DNA of 15,822 nucleotides from E44-bin32 sp034430615 (lineage in GTDB: Bacteria; Chloroflexota; Anaerolineae; Anaerolineales; E44-bin32). The DNA lies in assembly GCA_034430615.1 (NCBI GenBank), contig DAOUEJ010000014.1, positions 1 through 15,822 of the forward strand, given 5' to 3'. This document shows positions 1 through 7,853 of the stretch, piece by piece; within the stretch, counting starts at the first letter, position 1; each line of letters starts with the position of its first letter. Position numbers and translations under genes: made by a program. The notes under the pieces were generated by a model. It was not told the DNA's origin. It did not search any database and saw only the letters and a list, made by a program, of their open reading frames with translations.

Positions 1-719
1 GCCTTGGCCAGTTCGGCAAGCTGGGTGCGCCAGCGCCGTGCAACCGGCGCCAGGATCCCTGCTCCCAGGATGGTGGGCCAGCGCCCCATCAACTGCCCGG
101 CCATCCGCTTGGCGGCGTTGCCCGAGACCGGGGTTGAAGCACGTAGGGCTGCCTGCTGAGTGCGCATGGCATCCACAGCGGAAGAAAGTTCGTCTTCTGG
201 GTCAGGGATCAGACCCAACCGGGCGATGAGCGCGAGCAAGAGCCCGAAGGAATAACCCACCGCTGCCCGTGGCTGTCCGTGGTGTTCAAACGCCCAGAAG
301 GGTACTCCTTGCGCCTGGGCACGCTTCCCCAGCTCGCCTCCTGTCGAGATGGTAATCACCGGCGCATGCGAATCCAGCGCCATCTCGAAGGCGGAGAGGG
401 TCTCCTCTGTATTGCCAGAGTGGGAACAAGCGACAACCAGTGTCTCTTCATTCAAGGCGAAGGCCGGCAGGTCGTAGTCGCGCCACACGATCAACGGCAC
501 GCTGGCCAGCGGCGAAGCGTAGGCAGCCAGAAGGTCAGCGCCGATCGCCGAACCGCCCATCCCTGCCAGCAGCACCTGGCGAATCCCGGAAATGTCCCCC
601 AGCGGCTGGCGCTGGCCGAGCGCCCAGGCTTTGGCCAGCTGGTCGGGGAGTGCTTCGATCTCGGCCAGCATATTCGCCGGATCAAGCGACTTGAAGTTGG
701 CGCTGTCATCCAGGTTCAT
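1..719 (-). CDS. Bifunctional phosphoglucose/phosphomannose isomerase, C-terminus cut by window edge
   Basis: Cytosolic sugar-phosphate isomerase of the SIS fold, expected to interconvert glucose-6-P or mannose-6-P with fructose-6-P. I translated 239 residues from the ATG at 719-717 before the window ends. The first SIS domain is clear: GMGGSAIGAD at residues 53-62 and SHSGNTEETLSA at 99-110, the phosphosugar-binding loops. QPRAAVGYSFG at 149-159 is the Pro-Arg-x-Ala-containing stretch typical of the bacterial/archaeal bifunctional PGI/PMI family (about 330-350 aa), so roughly the last third is missing. The start ATG overlaps the rsmI stop as ATGA, which suggests translational coupling. The family call is firm; which sugar is preferred cannot be read from sequence. 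Confidence 0.88.
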   Translation of the reverse strand, partial: MNLDDSANFKSLDPANMLAEIEALPDQLAKAWALGQRQPLGDISGIRQVLLAGMGGSAIGADLLAAYASPLASVPLIVWRDYDLPAFALNEETLVVACSHSGNTEETLSAFEMALDSHAPVITISTGGELGKRAQAQGVPFWAFEHHGQPRAAVGYSFGLLLALIARLGLIPDPEDELSSAVDAMRTQQAALRASTPVSGNAAKRMAGQLMGRWPTILGAGILAPVARRWRTQLAELAK

Positions 720-1537
720 GATTCCTCCAGGCCAAGGTTATATACCTGATTGCGGGGCCAGCCGCTCTCTCCGGCAACCGTACGAGCGGCAGCGGCATGA
801 CCGGCTCCGCTTTGTATAAGTTCGGCCAAACGGTCCCGCACCTCCGTTTCAGACCACGCTTGTGCTTCTGATTGACCGCCGACAATCAGCGTGTACTCGC
901 CGCGCGTGGGCTGGTTTTCGATCTCGCCCAGCACATCGGCCAGGTGGCCGCGCACAAATTGCTCGTGTAATTTGGTCAGTTCCCGGGCAACAGCAATCGG
1001 GCGATGGCCACCGAGGATGGATGTCAGATCCTGCAGGCTGGCCAGCAAGCGGTGTGGGACTTCGAAGAAGATTAATGTGGCTGGCTGATCACGAACGGAT
1101 TCGATCAACATGCGCCGCTCACCCGCCTTGCGGGGCAGGTAACCGAGGAAAAGAAAGCGGTCGGCCGGTAGCCCCGAGGCGATCAGCGCCGTGAGCGGTG
1201 CGGCTGGACCCGGAATGGGCACGATATCGTAACCTGCTTCGATTGCCGACTGGACAAGCGAGAAACCCGGATCGGAGATCCCGGGCGTACCGGCATCGGT
1301 GACCAGCGCAAGATCATTTTCAGCGAGCCTTGCGATCAGTTCTGTCTCGCGGGCAGCTTTGCTGTGTTCGTGGTAGCTGATGAGGGGTGTGCTGATCTGG
1401 TAGTGGGTCAGCAGGGTTCGCGTGCGGCGTGTGTCTTCGGCCGCGATCAAAGGCACCGCGCGCAGGATACGCAGCGCGCGCAGGGTGATGTCTTCCAGGT
1501 TGCCGATCGGCGTCGCCACCAGGTATAGCGTGCCCAC
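716..1537 (-). CDS. rsmI: 16S rRNA (cytidine-1402-2'-O)-methyltransferase RsmI
   Basis: SAM-dependent enzyme that 2'-O-methylates C1402 in the decoding centre of 16S rRNA, 273 aa as expected for RsmI (tetrapyrrole-methylase fold). Visible family motifs: TPIGNLED at 9-16, AEDTRRTR at 33-40, SYHEHS at 54-59, DAGTPGISDPG at 81-91 (SAM site) and PGPAAPLTALIASGLP at 109-124. The start is GTG at 1537-1535; there is no Shine-Dalgarno, and a TGCTACAAT element ends six bases before it, so the mRNA is probably leaderless. The stop overlaps the start of the downstream sugar isomerase by four bases. Confidence 0.96.
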   Translation of the reverse strand: MGTLYLVATPIGNLEDITLRALRILRAVPLIAAEDTRRTRTLLTHYQISTPLISYHEHSKAARETELIARLAENDLALVTDAGTPGISDPGFSLVQSAIEAGYDIVPIPGPAAPLTALIASGLPADRFLFLGYLPRKAGERRMLIESVRDQPATLIFFEVPHRLLASLQDLTSILGGHRPIAVARELTKLHEQFVRGHLADVLGEIENQPTRGEYTLIVGGQSEAQAWSETEVRDRLAELIQSGAGHAAAARTVAGESGWPRNQVYNLGLEES

Positions 1538-1543
1538 GGCGCA

Positions 1544-1552
1544 ATTGTAGCA
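1544..1552 (-). promoter_or_regulatory. Extended -10 promoter of rsmI
   Basis: Read on the minus strand this is TGCTACAAT, a TGnTAnAAT extended -10 element. It ends six bases before the GTG of rsmI, so transcription would start at or beside the start codon. No good -35 hexamer is seen 16-18 bases upstream, which extended -10 promoters tolerate. Confidence 0.5.
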
Positions 1553-1573
1553 GAGCGTGGATGGGATAAACCA

Positions 1574-2197
1574 TCAGTCTGCTCGCATAACTGGCTGACG
1601 CAGGAGGGTCTTCAAGCGTTCCGGGACGGTGCGGTGCGGGTCGCTCAGGTAGATCTCGTGATGCTTGCCCACCTCGCGTAGGTCCTGTGCCGGCAGGTAC
1701 TCCTCGTGCAATCGGAGCAAGGTAGGCCCCTCATCTGCATAAGGCCCGATGTGCATGATCTGAACCGACAACCCTTCCTGATAGGCTTCCAACCTCATCT
1801 TGGTCAGAGCAGGCAAGTCCTTCTTTTCACCCGCATCCCTGCAAGCTTCGCTGAACATCCCGACGGTGATCCAATCGGGTATGTGGATCATGGCCGTCCA
1901 CTCCCAAGCATCCTTGTCCAGCTGCTTGTGGAACTTATCCGGGGAATCCGCCCACCACAATCCCTCCAGCGGCGCCACGACGAAGTCCTTCGTCAGCCGC
2001 TTCTTCGACTTGAATTTCAGCCCGTAGGCGACGGCGTAGAGCGCCTCGATGGCTTGCTGGTAACTCTCTGCCGTGTTGGGATCGCCGCGGCCATCCACCA
2101 TCAGGAATGAGAACTCGGGCACATCGACAATCTCAAAATCCTTATTCGACGCGCTGTAGAACGCTTTCCACGCTTGCTTAAGATCCACTTTTTCCAT
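1574..2197 (-). CDS. GyrI-like small-molecule-binding domain protein
   Basis: A 207-residue stand-alone GyrI-like domain protein of the COG4832 type, the ligand-binding fold also found in MerR/AraC-type multidrug regulators. Supporting stretches: FEIVDVPEFSFLMVDGRGDP near the N-terminus, EALYAVAYGLKF in the middle, and MHIGPYADEGPTL followed by HHEIYLSDPHRT near the C-terminus, the usual end of this family. Known members bind hydrophobic or cationic compounds; the ligand here is unknown. I chose the ATG at 2197-2195 over a TTG three bases upstream because GGAGG (minus strand, 2208-2204) then sits six bases away. Its first 20 bases overlap the end of the PadR gene, so the two form one coupled operon. 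Inferred role: sensor, buffer or scavenger paired with the repressor. Confidence 0.85.
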   Translation of the reverse strand: MEKVDLKQAWKAFYSASNKDFEIVDVPEFSFLMVDGRGDPNTAESYQQAIEALYAVAYGLKFKSKKRLTKDFVVAPLEGLWWADSPDKFHKQLDKDAWEWTAMIHIPDWITVGMFSEACRDAGEKKDLPALTKMRLEAYQEGLSVQIMHIGPYADEGPTLLRLHEEYLPAQDLREVGKHHEIYLSDPHRTVPERLKTLLRQPVMRAD

Positions 2198-2738
2198 CAA
2201 GGGCCTCCACTGTGGATTGAAATCGCTTCACCCAGCTATCTTCGGCTTGCAGCAAGGTCAGACTGTAGTCGAACATCGCTTGAACGAAGTAAGGCGATGA
2301 TCCAATATTCGATCTCGCCTGCTGCAGATCATGCTCACGTTCGTTTAAAGCTTGCTGGTAGCCGGTCAGGGCGTTGAGGATCTCTTCCTTCTGAAGAACC
2401 GGCAGGTTCGCCAGCCCGAGCAGGAAAGCGGGCGGCGAAGACTGCGGGATCGAGAGCGCCTCCTGCACACCTTGTTCAAGGGCAGCCCTGCCAGGCGGGA
2501 GCACGCGGTACACCACACGGGCCTTCCCCGGACCGGATGGAGGCTGGCATTTTCCCGATACCAATCCCTTCCGCTCAAGCTTCTTGAGCAGGTAGTAGAT
2601 GGAAGAGAAGCTTACTTCGGTCCAGGCACGCATGCCGCGCGTTTCGAGCAGCTGCTCGATTTCGTATCCGTACCGGTCGTGCTCGACTATGAGGCTCAAA
2701 ATTGCCAATTCGGCGTTGGTCAGGCTTTGTTCACTCAT
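2178..2738 (-). CDS. PadR-family transcriptional repressor
   Basis: A 186-residue PadR regulator. The N-terminal winged helix is typical: LTNAELAILSLI at 6-17, RYGYEIEQLLETRG at 22-35, FSSIYYLLKKLERKGLV at 44-60, then a wing with a Pro/Gly turn and RVVYRVLPPGRAAL at about 74-87. The remaining 95 residues are helical and include the dimerising C-terminal domain (vir_C-like, ending in LLQAEDSWVKRF), as in PadR subfamily 1. The ATG is at 2738-2736, inside a perfect palindrome that also spans the -10, so autorepression is likely. The 3' end overlaps the GyrI-like gene. The effector is not evident from sequence. Confidence 0.95.
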   Translation of the reverse strand: MSEQSLTNAELAILSLIVEHDRYGYEIEQLLETRGMRAWTEVSFSSIYYLLKKLERKGLVSGKCQPPSGPGKARVVYRVLPPGRAALEQGVQEALSIPQSSPPAFLLGLANLPVLQKEEILNALTGYQQALNEREHDLQQARSNIGSSPYFVQAMFDYSLTLLQAEDSWVKRFQSTVEALDGKSGS

Positions 2739-2762
2739 GATATTCTAGTACTAGAATATCAT
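2737..2762. promoter_or_regulatory. Perfect 26-bp palindromic operator over the padR promoter and start
   Basis: Both strands read ATGATATTCTAGT from each end to the dyad centre, so all 26 positions are symmetric. The palindrome covers the -10 element, the expected transcription start and two bases of the PadR start codon. Placement and AT-rich dyad symmetry fit autoregulation by the PadR protein; binding itself is inferred. Confidence 0.8.
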
Positions 2763-2781
2763 TCCTACAACCAAACGTCAA
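2753..2781 (-). promoter_or_regulatory. Promoter of the padR-GyrI-like operon
   Basis: On the minus strand, TTGACG (2781-2776), a 17-base spacer, then TATTCT (2758-2753). The predicted start near 2746 leaves a 5' UTR of about 7-8 bases with no Shine-Dalgarno. The -10 lies inside the palindromic operator. Confidence 0.65.
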
Positions 2782-2884
2782 GCCCGCCCCCTCACGCGAA
2801 AATAGCCTCGAAGCGTGGAACGTATTTACCTGCGTTCGGAGAGCCTCAGAGCAGGGAAATTCCCTAGCCAGCAGGAAGAAGGCT

Positions 2885-2893
2885 TGAGATAAT
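2885..2893 (+). promoter_or_regulatory. Possible extended -10 promoter of the MetE-like gene
   Basis: TGAGATAAT matches the extended -10 pattern TGnTATAAT at 7 of the 8 specified positions and lies about 60 bases before the ATG. No recognisable -35 is present. This is the best candidate in the 190-base divergent region, but it is weak. Confidence 0.3.
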
Positions 2894-2953
2894 GGGATAG
2901 GCCGAACCTTGGAGACTGATTCTCGACGCATCGACTGACGATAAGGCAAAACC

Positions 2954-4000
2954 ATGCCCACATTACCCCCTTTCGCGACCACAGTCACCGGAAGTTTCCC
3001 CCACACCGATCCCGCAGCTCTCAGCCAACTGCTGGCCGAACTGCTCGATATCCCCGCCTGGCCGCAGTTGCCGCGGCGTAACTTCCGCGAAAATATGTAT
3101 GTGCAATTCAGCCTCGCCCTGCCGGCCCTCACGCTCGATCCCCACTCTGAGAAGATCACCTTCGAGATCGACAATGATCTGGCTAGCCGCGTCCTTCCCT
3201 TCTATGAACACTATCTCGCCGATGATCTCGAGGCCTTTGCGCTTACCCCTGCATATGCATCCGGGTTCGAAGCCATGCTCAACGTACTTGCACAGTCTTC
3301 GGGCGAGTGGGCCAAGGGCCATGTCACGGGGCCAATCAGCCTCGGCCTCACCGTCACCGACCAAAACCTGCGCTCCGGTCTTTACCATGAACAGCTTGCT
3401 GATGTGATCGTTAAGAACGCTGCCATGAATGCTCGTTGGCAGATCCGCCGCCTGCGTGAGGTGCGCCCCAACATCGTGATCTTCGTCGATGAGCCCTACA
3501 TGGCCTCCTTCGGTTCGGCCTTCATCAGCTTGGACCGCGAACAGGTGATCGGCATGTTGGATGAGGTCTTCCAGGCGATCCATCATGAAGGTGCCCAGGC
3601 TGGGGTTCACTGCTGCGCGAACACGGATTGGTCCGTGCTGCTGGCGACAGAAGTCGACATCCTCAACCTGGACAGCTATGGTTACCTGGAGAACCTGGCG
3701 CTCTATCCTTCCGAATTAGATGCATACCTTGCTCGCGGAGGCTGCATCGCATGGGGAGCCATCCCCAACGACGAGAGCCTCCAATCGACGAATCCGCAGG
3801 CGCTCGCAGAAAAATTACTTAGGGGACTGGAACACATCGCCGCGCGCGGGGCGGGGCACGGACTGACAACCGAGCGACTGGCGGCAGGCTCCCTGCTCTC
3901 ACCAAGCTGCGGTCTCGGATCTACGACGCTCGAGATCGCCGAGGCTGCCCTGGACATGCTCGTCAGGACAGCCCCGCTTCTGCGTGCCGAAGTGGGATGA
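2954..4000 (+). CDS. Short MetE-like (core-MetE type) methyltransferase, probable methionine synthase
   Basis: A 348-residue protein of the UROD/MetE-like barrel superfamily. It corresponds only to the catalytic C-terminal half of classical cobalamin-independent methionine synthase (about 750 aa). Residues matching the MetE zinc/homocysteine site are present: H219-C220-C221 (the HxC motif), D240 in LNLDSYGY where MetE has Glu, and C319 in SPSCGLGS. GHVTGPIS at 122-129 and VDEP at 178-181 are further family marks. Short relatives (core-MetE, Mes families) make methionine from methyl-corrinoid or other folate-independent donors, including one in Dehalococcoides. The start has TAAGG seven bases upstream. 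Its place before metH supports a methionine role; the methyl donor cannot be told, and a role as another corrinoid- or thiol-dependent methyltransferase remains possible. Confidence 0.75.
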   Translation: MPTLPPFATTVTGSFPHTDPAALSQLLAELLDIPAWPQLPRRNFRENMYVQFSLALPALTLDPHSEKITFEIDNDLASRVLPFYEHYLADDLEAFALTPAYASGFEAMLNVLAQSSGEWAKGHVTGPISLGLTVTDQNLRSGLYHEQLADVIVKNAAMNARWQIRRLREVRPNIVIFVDEPYMASFGSAFISLDREQVIGMLDEVFQAIHHEGAQAGVHCCANTDWSVLLATEVDILNLDSYGYLENLALYPSELDAYLARGGCIAWGAIPNDESLQSTNPQALAEKLLRGLEHIAARGAGHGLTTERLAAGSLLSPSCGLGSTTLEIAEAALDMLVRTAPLLRAEVG

Positions 4001-4042
4001 TCGGTTGACACGTGGGACTCTACGCTCACCACTTCGTGAAAA

Positions 4043-4071
4043 TTGACAGCCTCCCTGTCAGATGGTAAACT
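4043..4071 (+). promoter_or_regulatory. Promoter of the riboswitch-metH transcript
   Basis: Perfect -35 TTGACA (4043-4048), 17-base spacer, -10 TAAACT (4066-4071). Transcription would start near 4078, about 40 bases before the riboswitch. The copies TGACAG, CTGTCA and CTGACA around the -35 and -10 form short inverted repeats that might bind a repressor. Confidence 0.7.
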
Positions 4072-4118
4072 GACAATCTCGGTCTAGTTTGAAATGGATG
4101 CCGGCGAGCATCCCACCA

Positions 4119-4235
4119 CTCATCAAGAGAGGCAGAGGGACCGGCCCTGTGATGCCTCGGCAACCACCAGCAGGCTCCGCGCTGGCAGGTGCCAACTCCG
4201 GCAGAAGACGCTGCGGCGTGCTTCTGGAAGATGAG
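4119..4235 (+). promoter_or_regulatory. SAM-I (S-box) riboswitch aptamer
   Basis: Contains the hallmark S-box conserved segments in order: CTCATCAAGAGAGGCAGAGG (P1 5' strand and kink-turn region), GGCCCTGTGATGCCTCGGCA (J and P2 3' side), GGTGCCAACTCCGGCAGA (J3/4 and start of P4), and GGAAGATGAG closing P1. P1 pairs 4119-4124 with 4230-4235. P3 has CCAGC/GCTGG arms and P4 has AGAAG/CTTCT arms. It binds S-adenosylmethionine; when bound, P1 is stable and the downstream terminator can form, shutting off metH and the following fusion gene. Confidence 0.96.
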
Positions 4236-4259
4236 AGCCGAAAGCCTGTGTTGGCTATG

Positions 4260-4286
4260 GCCTCTTCTTTCCGAAGAGGCTTTTTT
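4260..4286 (+). terminator. Intrinsic terminator, SAM-I riboswitch expression platform
   Basis: An 8-bp stem, GCCTCTTC (4260-4267) with GAAGAGGC (4273-4280), loop TTTCC, then six T. The 5' arm can instead pair with the 3' part of the aptamer (GATGAG-A-GCC with GGC-CTCTTC, one mismatch), giving the antiterminator expected when SAM is scarce. Confidence 0.93.
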
Positions 4287-4328
4287 GCTCGGCCACGCCA
4301 GACGCTGTACGAGAAAGGTAAATGGCCC

Positions 4329-7300
4329 ATGACCCAACGTCGCTATACCAACCGTCGCTACCTGGATGCGCTCGCCCTGGGCGTGCTCGTCTATGATGGC
4401 GCTATGGGCACCAGCTTGCAGGCCATGAATTTGAGCGCTGCTGACTTTGGCGGCGAAAACCTGCAGGGCTGCAACGACCACCTTATCCTCAGCAAACCGC
4501 AAGCCGTCGAGCAGGTCCATCGTTCCTTCCTGGAAGTCGGAATCGATGTGATCGAAACCAACACCTTTCGATCCAACCGGCTAACGCTAGGGGATTTCGG
4601 CCTCTCCGATCAGGTCCACGAGATCAATCGAGCCGCTGCCGCGCTTGCCCGGCGCCTGGCTGATGAATACGGCACAGACGATCAACCACGCTTCGTAGCC
4701 GGCTCGGTCGGCCCGAGCGGGAAACTCCCCTCGGCCGACGACCCGGACCTGTCCGACATCAGCTTCGACCAGCTGGCATCGCTCTTCAAGGAGCAAGCCC
4801 TGGGCTTGATTGCCGGCGGCGTTGACCTGCTGCTGATCGAGACTTCCCAGGACATCCTGGAAGTGAAGGCTGCCATCCATGGTTTCCTGCAGGCCTTCGA
4901 GGAAAGCGGCGTTTGGCTGCCGATCCAGGCCCAGGTCACGCTCGATACCAGCGGGCGGATGCTGCTGGGGACTGATGTCGCCGCCGCCTGGCACACGCTC
5001 GAACGGCTGTCGATCGACGTGGTCGGTTTGAACTGCTCCACCGGCCCCGAGCACATGCGTGAACCGATCCGCTACCTCGGTGAGCACGCCACGCTCCCCG
5101 TTTCCTGCATCCCCAACGCCGGGCTGCCGCTCAACGTGGACGGTGAAGCCGTCTACCCGCTCGAGCCAGGACCGTTTGTCGCCGACATGCTTGAATTCGT
5201 CGAAGAGCATAACGTGAGCATCGTCGGCGGCTGCTGTGGGACCACACCTGAACATCTGCGCCCGCTGGTCGAGGCGCTGCGTGGGCACCGCAGCCCTCCC
5301 CGGGCGAACGAGCGCGACCCGCACCTCAGCTCAGCCGTGAGGGCAGTCCCCATGCACCAGGAACCCAGGCCGCTGCTCATCGGCGAACGCATCAACACCC
5401 AGGGCTCACGCAAAGCCAAGCGCCTGCTCATGGCTGATGATTACGATGCGGTGATCGAGCTGGCCCGGGAGCAGGTCGACCGTGGGGCGCACGTGCTCGA
5501 CATCTGCGTCGCCCTCACCGAGCGGTCCGACGAGGCGGAGATGATGGCTGAAGTCGTGCGCCGGCTGGCGATGAGTGTGGAAGCCCCGCTGGTGATCGAC
5601 TCCACTGAACCGGAAGTCATGGAAGCCGCCCTCAAGGCCAACCCGGGCCGCTGCATGCTCAACTCGATCAACCTTGAATCCGGCCGGGAGAAGATCGATC
5701 GAGTACTCCCGCTGGCGCTCGAGCATGGCGCGGCGGTCATCGCCCTTACCATCGACGAGCAGGGCATGGCGAAGACGGCCGAACGCAAAGTGCAGGTCGC
5801 AAAACGCATCTACGAAATCTGCGTCGACGAATACAGGCTCAGCCCGCAGGATGTCATATTTGACGCGCTGACATTCACCCTGGCCACCGGTGATGCTGAA
5901 TTCGCCGATTCGGCCCACGAGACCATCGAAGGCATCCGACGAATCAAGGCCGAGCTGCCGGGTGTGCTTACCTCACTTGGCGTTTCTAATGTTTCCTTCG
6001 GACTCAGCCCGCAGGCGCGGTCTGTACTCAACAGTGTCATGCTCTACCACTGCGTAAGTGCCGGTCTCGACATGGCGATCGTGAACCCGGCACATATCAA
6101 GCCGTATGCAGAAATCCCGCAAGCGGAGCGTGAGTTGGTGGAGGCTTTGATCTTCAACCGTGAGAATGATGCTCTTGCTCGCTTGATCGAGCACTTCGAT
6201 GCGGTGCCGGTCACCGAGTCCGATCAAACTCAGGATCCCACGCTTGACATGTCCCCCGAGGAACGGCTGCACTGGCGCATCCTCCATCGTCACAAGGAAG
6301 CCGTGGAAACCGATATCGACGAGATCCTCGCCCGTTACGATGACAGCACACGGCCGGACGGTGCGGTCACGGTCCTGAACGAGGTGCTCCTGCCGGCGAT
6401 GAAGGAGGTCGGTGATCGCTTCGGCGCGGGTGAACTCATCCTGCCCTTTGTGCTCCAATCGGCGGAGGTCATGAAGCGCGCCGTCGCCCACGTAGAGGGC
6501 TTCCTCGAACGGCGGGAGGGCGTCAGCAAAGGCACACTGGTGCTGGCCACGGTTTATGGCGATGTGCACGATATCGGTAAGAACCTGGTCAAGACCATCC
6601 TATCCAATAATGGGTACCGGGTGCACGACCTCGGCAAGCAGGTGCCGGCAACGGTCATAATCGACAAAGCCGTCGAAGTGGGGGCGGATGCGATCGGCCT
6701 GAGCGCGCTGCTCGTCAGCACAAGCAAACAGATGCCGCTCATCGTGAACGAACTCCATCGCCGCGGGCTCAACATCCCGGTCTTGATCGGAGGCGCGGCC
6801 ATCAACCGTCGCTTTGGCCGCAGAATCCTCTTCACCGAGGAGGGTGAGTGCTATCAACCCGGCGTGTTCTACTGCAAGGATGCCTTCGAAGGATTGGATG
6901 TGATCGACCAACTGCAGGACCCGGAGCGCAGAAGTGCGTTAATCGAAAGCCGCTACGAAATCGCACTCCGCGAGCAGGAGCGAGCAGTGCCGGCACGCCG
7001 ATCGAGCGCGGGAGGCAGGACAATCGCCGCGGCCGATTTCATCCCTACGCCGCCTGTGTGGGGCGAGCACATCGTACAGGAGATGCCGCTCGATGCAGTC
7101 TTCCAGTACCTGTACAAGAACGAACTCTTCCGCCTATCCTGGGGAGCGAAAAACACACACGGCAAAGCCTGGCAGGAGCTGAGTGAAGCGTTCGAACTGC
7201 GGCTGGAGCGCATGCAACGCGAGGCCTTGCGTGAGGGCTGGCTGCGGCCGCAGGCTGTCTATGGCTACTGGCCTGTGCAGTCGAGCGGGGACGAGTTGGT

Positions 7301-7832
7301 CGTCTTTGATCCTGAGAGCCTGGACTCCCCCACCCCGCGCGAATTAATGCGCTTCGCTTTTCCGCGCCAACTGGATGGCGAGCACTTGTGCCTGGCGGAC
7401 TATTTCCTTCCGGCCGGTTCCGAGTGGATGGATGTGGTTGCGCTGCAAGTGGTCACGGTCGGATCACAGGCGACGGCACGCGTCGACCAACTCCAGGAGG
7501 GCGGGGATTACAGCGAGGCTTATTACCACCACGGCCTCGCCGTACAAACGGCGGAAGCTGCCGCCGAATATCTGCACCGGTACATCCGCCGTGAATTGAA
7601 CCTGCCGGAGGGGCAGGGCAAACGCTACTCCTGGGGCTATCCGGCCATCCCCGACCTGGAAGACCACGAGAAGGTTTTCGAGCTGCTGCCAGCACGCAGC
7701 GCGCTCGGCATGCAGCTATCCTCTGCCTACCAACTCATTCCCGAGCAATCTACGGCCGCTATCGTCGTCCACCACCCGTCCGCGTCGTATTACAGCGTCG
7801 GCGTAAGCCGTGTCGAACAATTAACCAAATGA
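4329..7832 (+). CDS. metH: Cobalamin-dependent methionine synthase MetH
   Basis: Transfers a methyl group from methyl-THF through cob(I)alamin to homocysteine. At 1167 aa it has all four modules: homocysteine domain (about 15-320; zinc Cys236 in GLNCSTGP and Cys302/303 in GGCCGTT), pterin-binding domain (about 345-610, starting near LLIGERINTQGS), cobalamin cap and Rossmann domain (about 645-870; D745-x-H747-x-x-G750, with H747 as the lower ligand, and GLSALL at 790-795), and the C-terminal SAM-binding reactivation domain (about 900-1150; RYSWGYPAIP at 1099-1108). The frame is open back to 4089, but that stretch encodes the riboswitch; the ATG at 4329 has AAAGG ten bases upstream and opens with normal family sequence. 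The last two modules argue for a fully reactivatable enzyme. Regulated by the SAM-I riboswitch. Confidence 0.98.
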   Translation: MTQRRYTNRRYLDALALGVLVYDGAMGTSLQAMNLSAADFGGENLQGCNDHLILSKPQAVEQVHRSFLEVGIDVIETNTFRSNRLTLGDFGLSDQVHEINRAAAALARRLADEYGTDDQPRFVAGSVGPSGKLPSADDPDLSDISFDQLASLFKEQALGLIAGGVDLLLIETSQDILEVKAAIHGFLQAFEESGVWLPIQAQVTLDTSGRMLLGTDVAAAWHTLERLSIDVVGLNCSTGPEHMREPIRYLGEHATLPVSCIPNAGLPLNVDGEAVYPLEPGPFVADMLEFVEEHNVSIVGGCCGTTPEHLRPLVEALRGHRSPPRANERDPHLSSAVRAVPMHQEPRPLLIGERINTQGSRKAKRLLMADDYDAVIELAREQVDRGAHVLDICVALTERSDEAEMMAEVVRRLAMSVEAPLVIDSTEPEVMEAALKANPGRCMLNSINLESGREKIDRVLPLALEHGAAVIALTIDEQGMAKTAERKVQVAKRIYEICVDEYRLSPQDVIFDALTFTLATGDAEFADSAHETIEGIRRIKAELPGVLTSLGVSNVSFGLSPQARSVLNSVMLYHCVSAGLDMAIVNPAHIKPYAEIPQAERELVEALIFNRENDALARLIEHFDAVPVTESDQTQDPTLDMSPEERLHWRILHRHKEAVETDIDEILARYDDSTRPDGAVTVLNEVLLPAMKEVGDRFGAGELILPFVLQSAEVMKRAVAHVEGFLERREGVSKGTLVLATVYGDVHDIGKNLVKTILSNNGYRVHDLGKQVPATVIIDKAVEVGADAIGLSALLVSTSKQMPLIVNELHRRGLNIPVLIGGAAINRRFGRRILFTEEGECYQPGVFYCKDAFEGLDVIDQLQDPERRSALIESRYEIALREQERAVPARRSSAGGRTIAAADFIPTPPVWGEHIVQEMPLDAVFQYLYKNELFRLSWGAKNTHGKAWQELSEAFELRLERMQREALREGWLRPQAVYGYWPVQSSGDELVVFDPESLDSPTPRELMRFAFPRQLDGEHLCLADYFLPAGSEWMDVVALQVVTVGSQATARVDQLQEGGDYSEAYYHHGLAVQTAEAAAEYLHRYIRRELNLPEGQGKRYSWGYPAIPDLEDHEKVFELLPARSALGMQLSSAYQLIPEQSTAAIVVHHPSASYYSVGVSRVEQLTK

Positions 7833-7853
7833 GCGGGAGAGGTTGATGTACGC

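Noticed and set aside
38..749. Plus-strand open frames over the sugar isomerase
   Set aside because: Shadows of the minus-strand gene, whose SIS motifs are unmistakable.
2963..3610. 215-codon minus-strand frame
   Set aside because: Antisense shadow of the MetE-like gene with no recognisable protein features.
3988..4036. Terminator after the MetE-like gene (CGAAGTGG/CCACTTCG)
   Set aside because: The loop is 33 bases and no T-run follows; it is probably a chance inverted repeat.
4089..4328. N-terminal extension of MetH
   Set aside because: The frame is open, but this stretch is the SAM-I riboswitch and its terminator; the ATG at 4329 has a ribosome site and normal MetH sequence follows.
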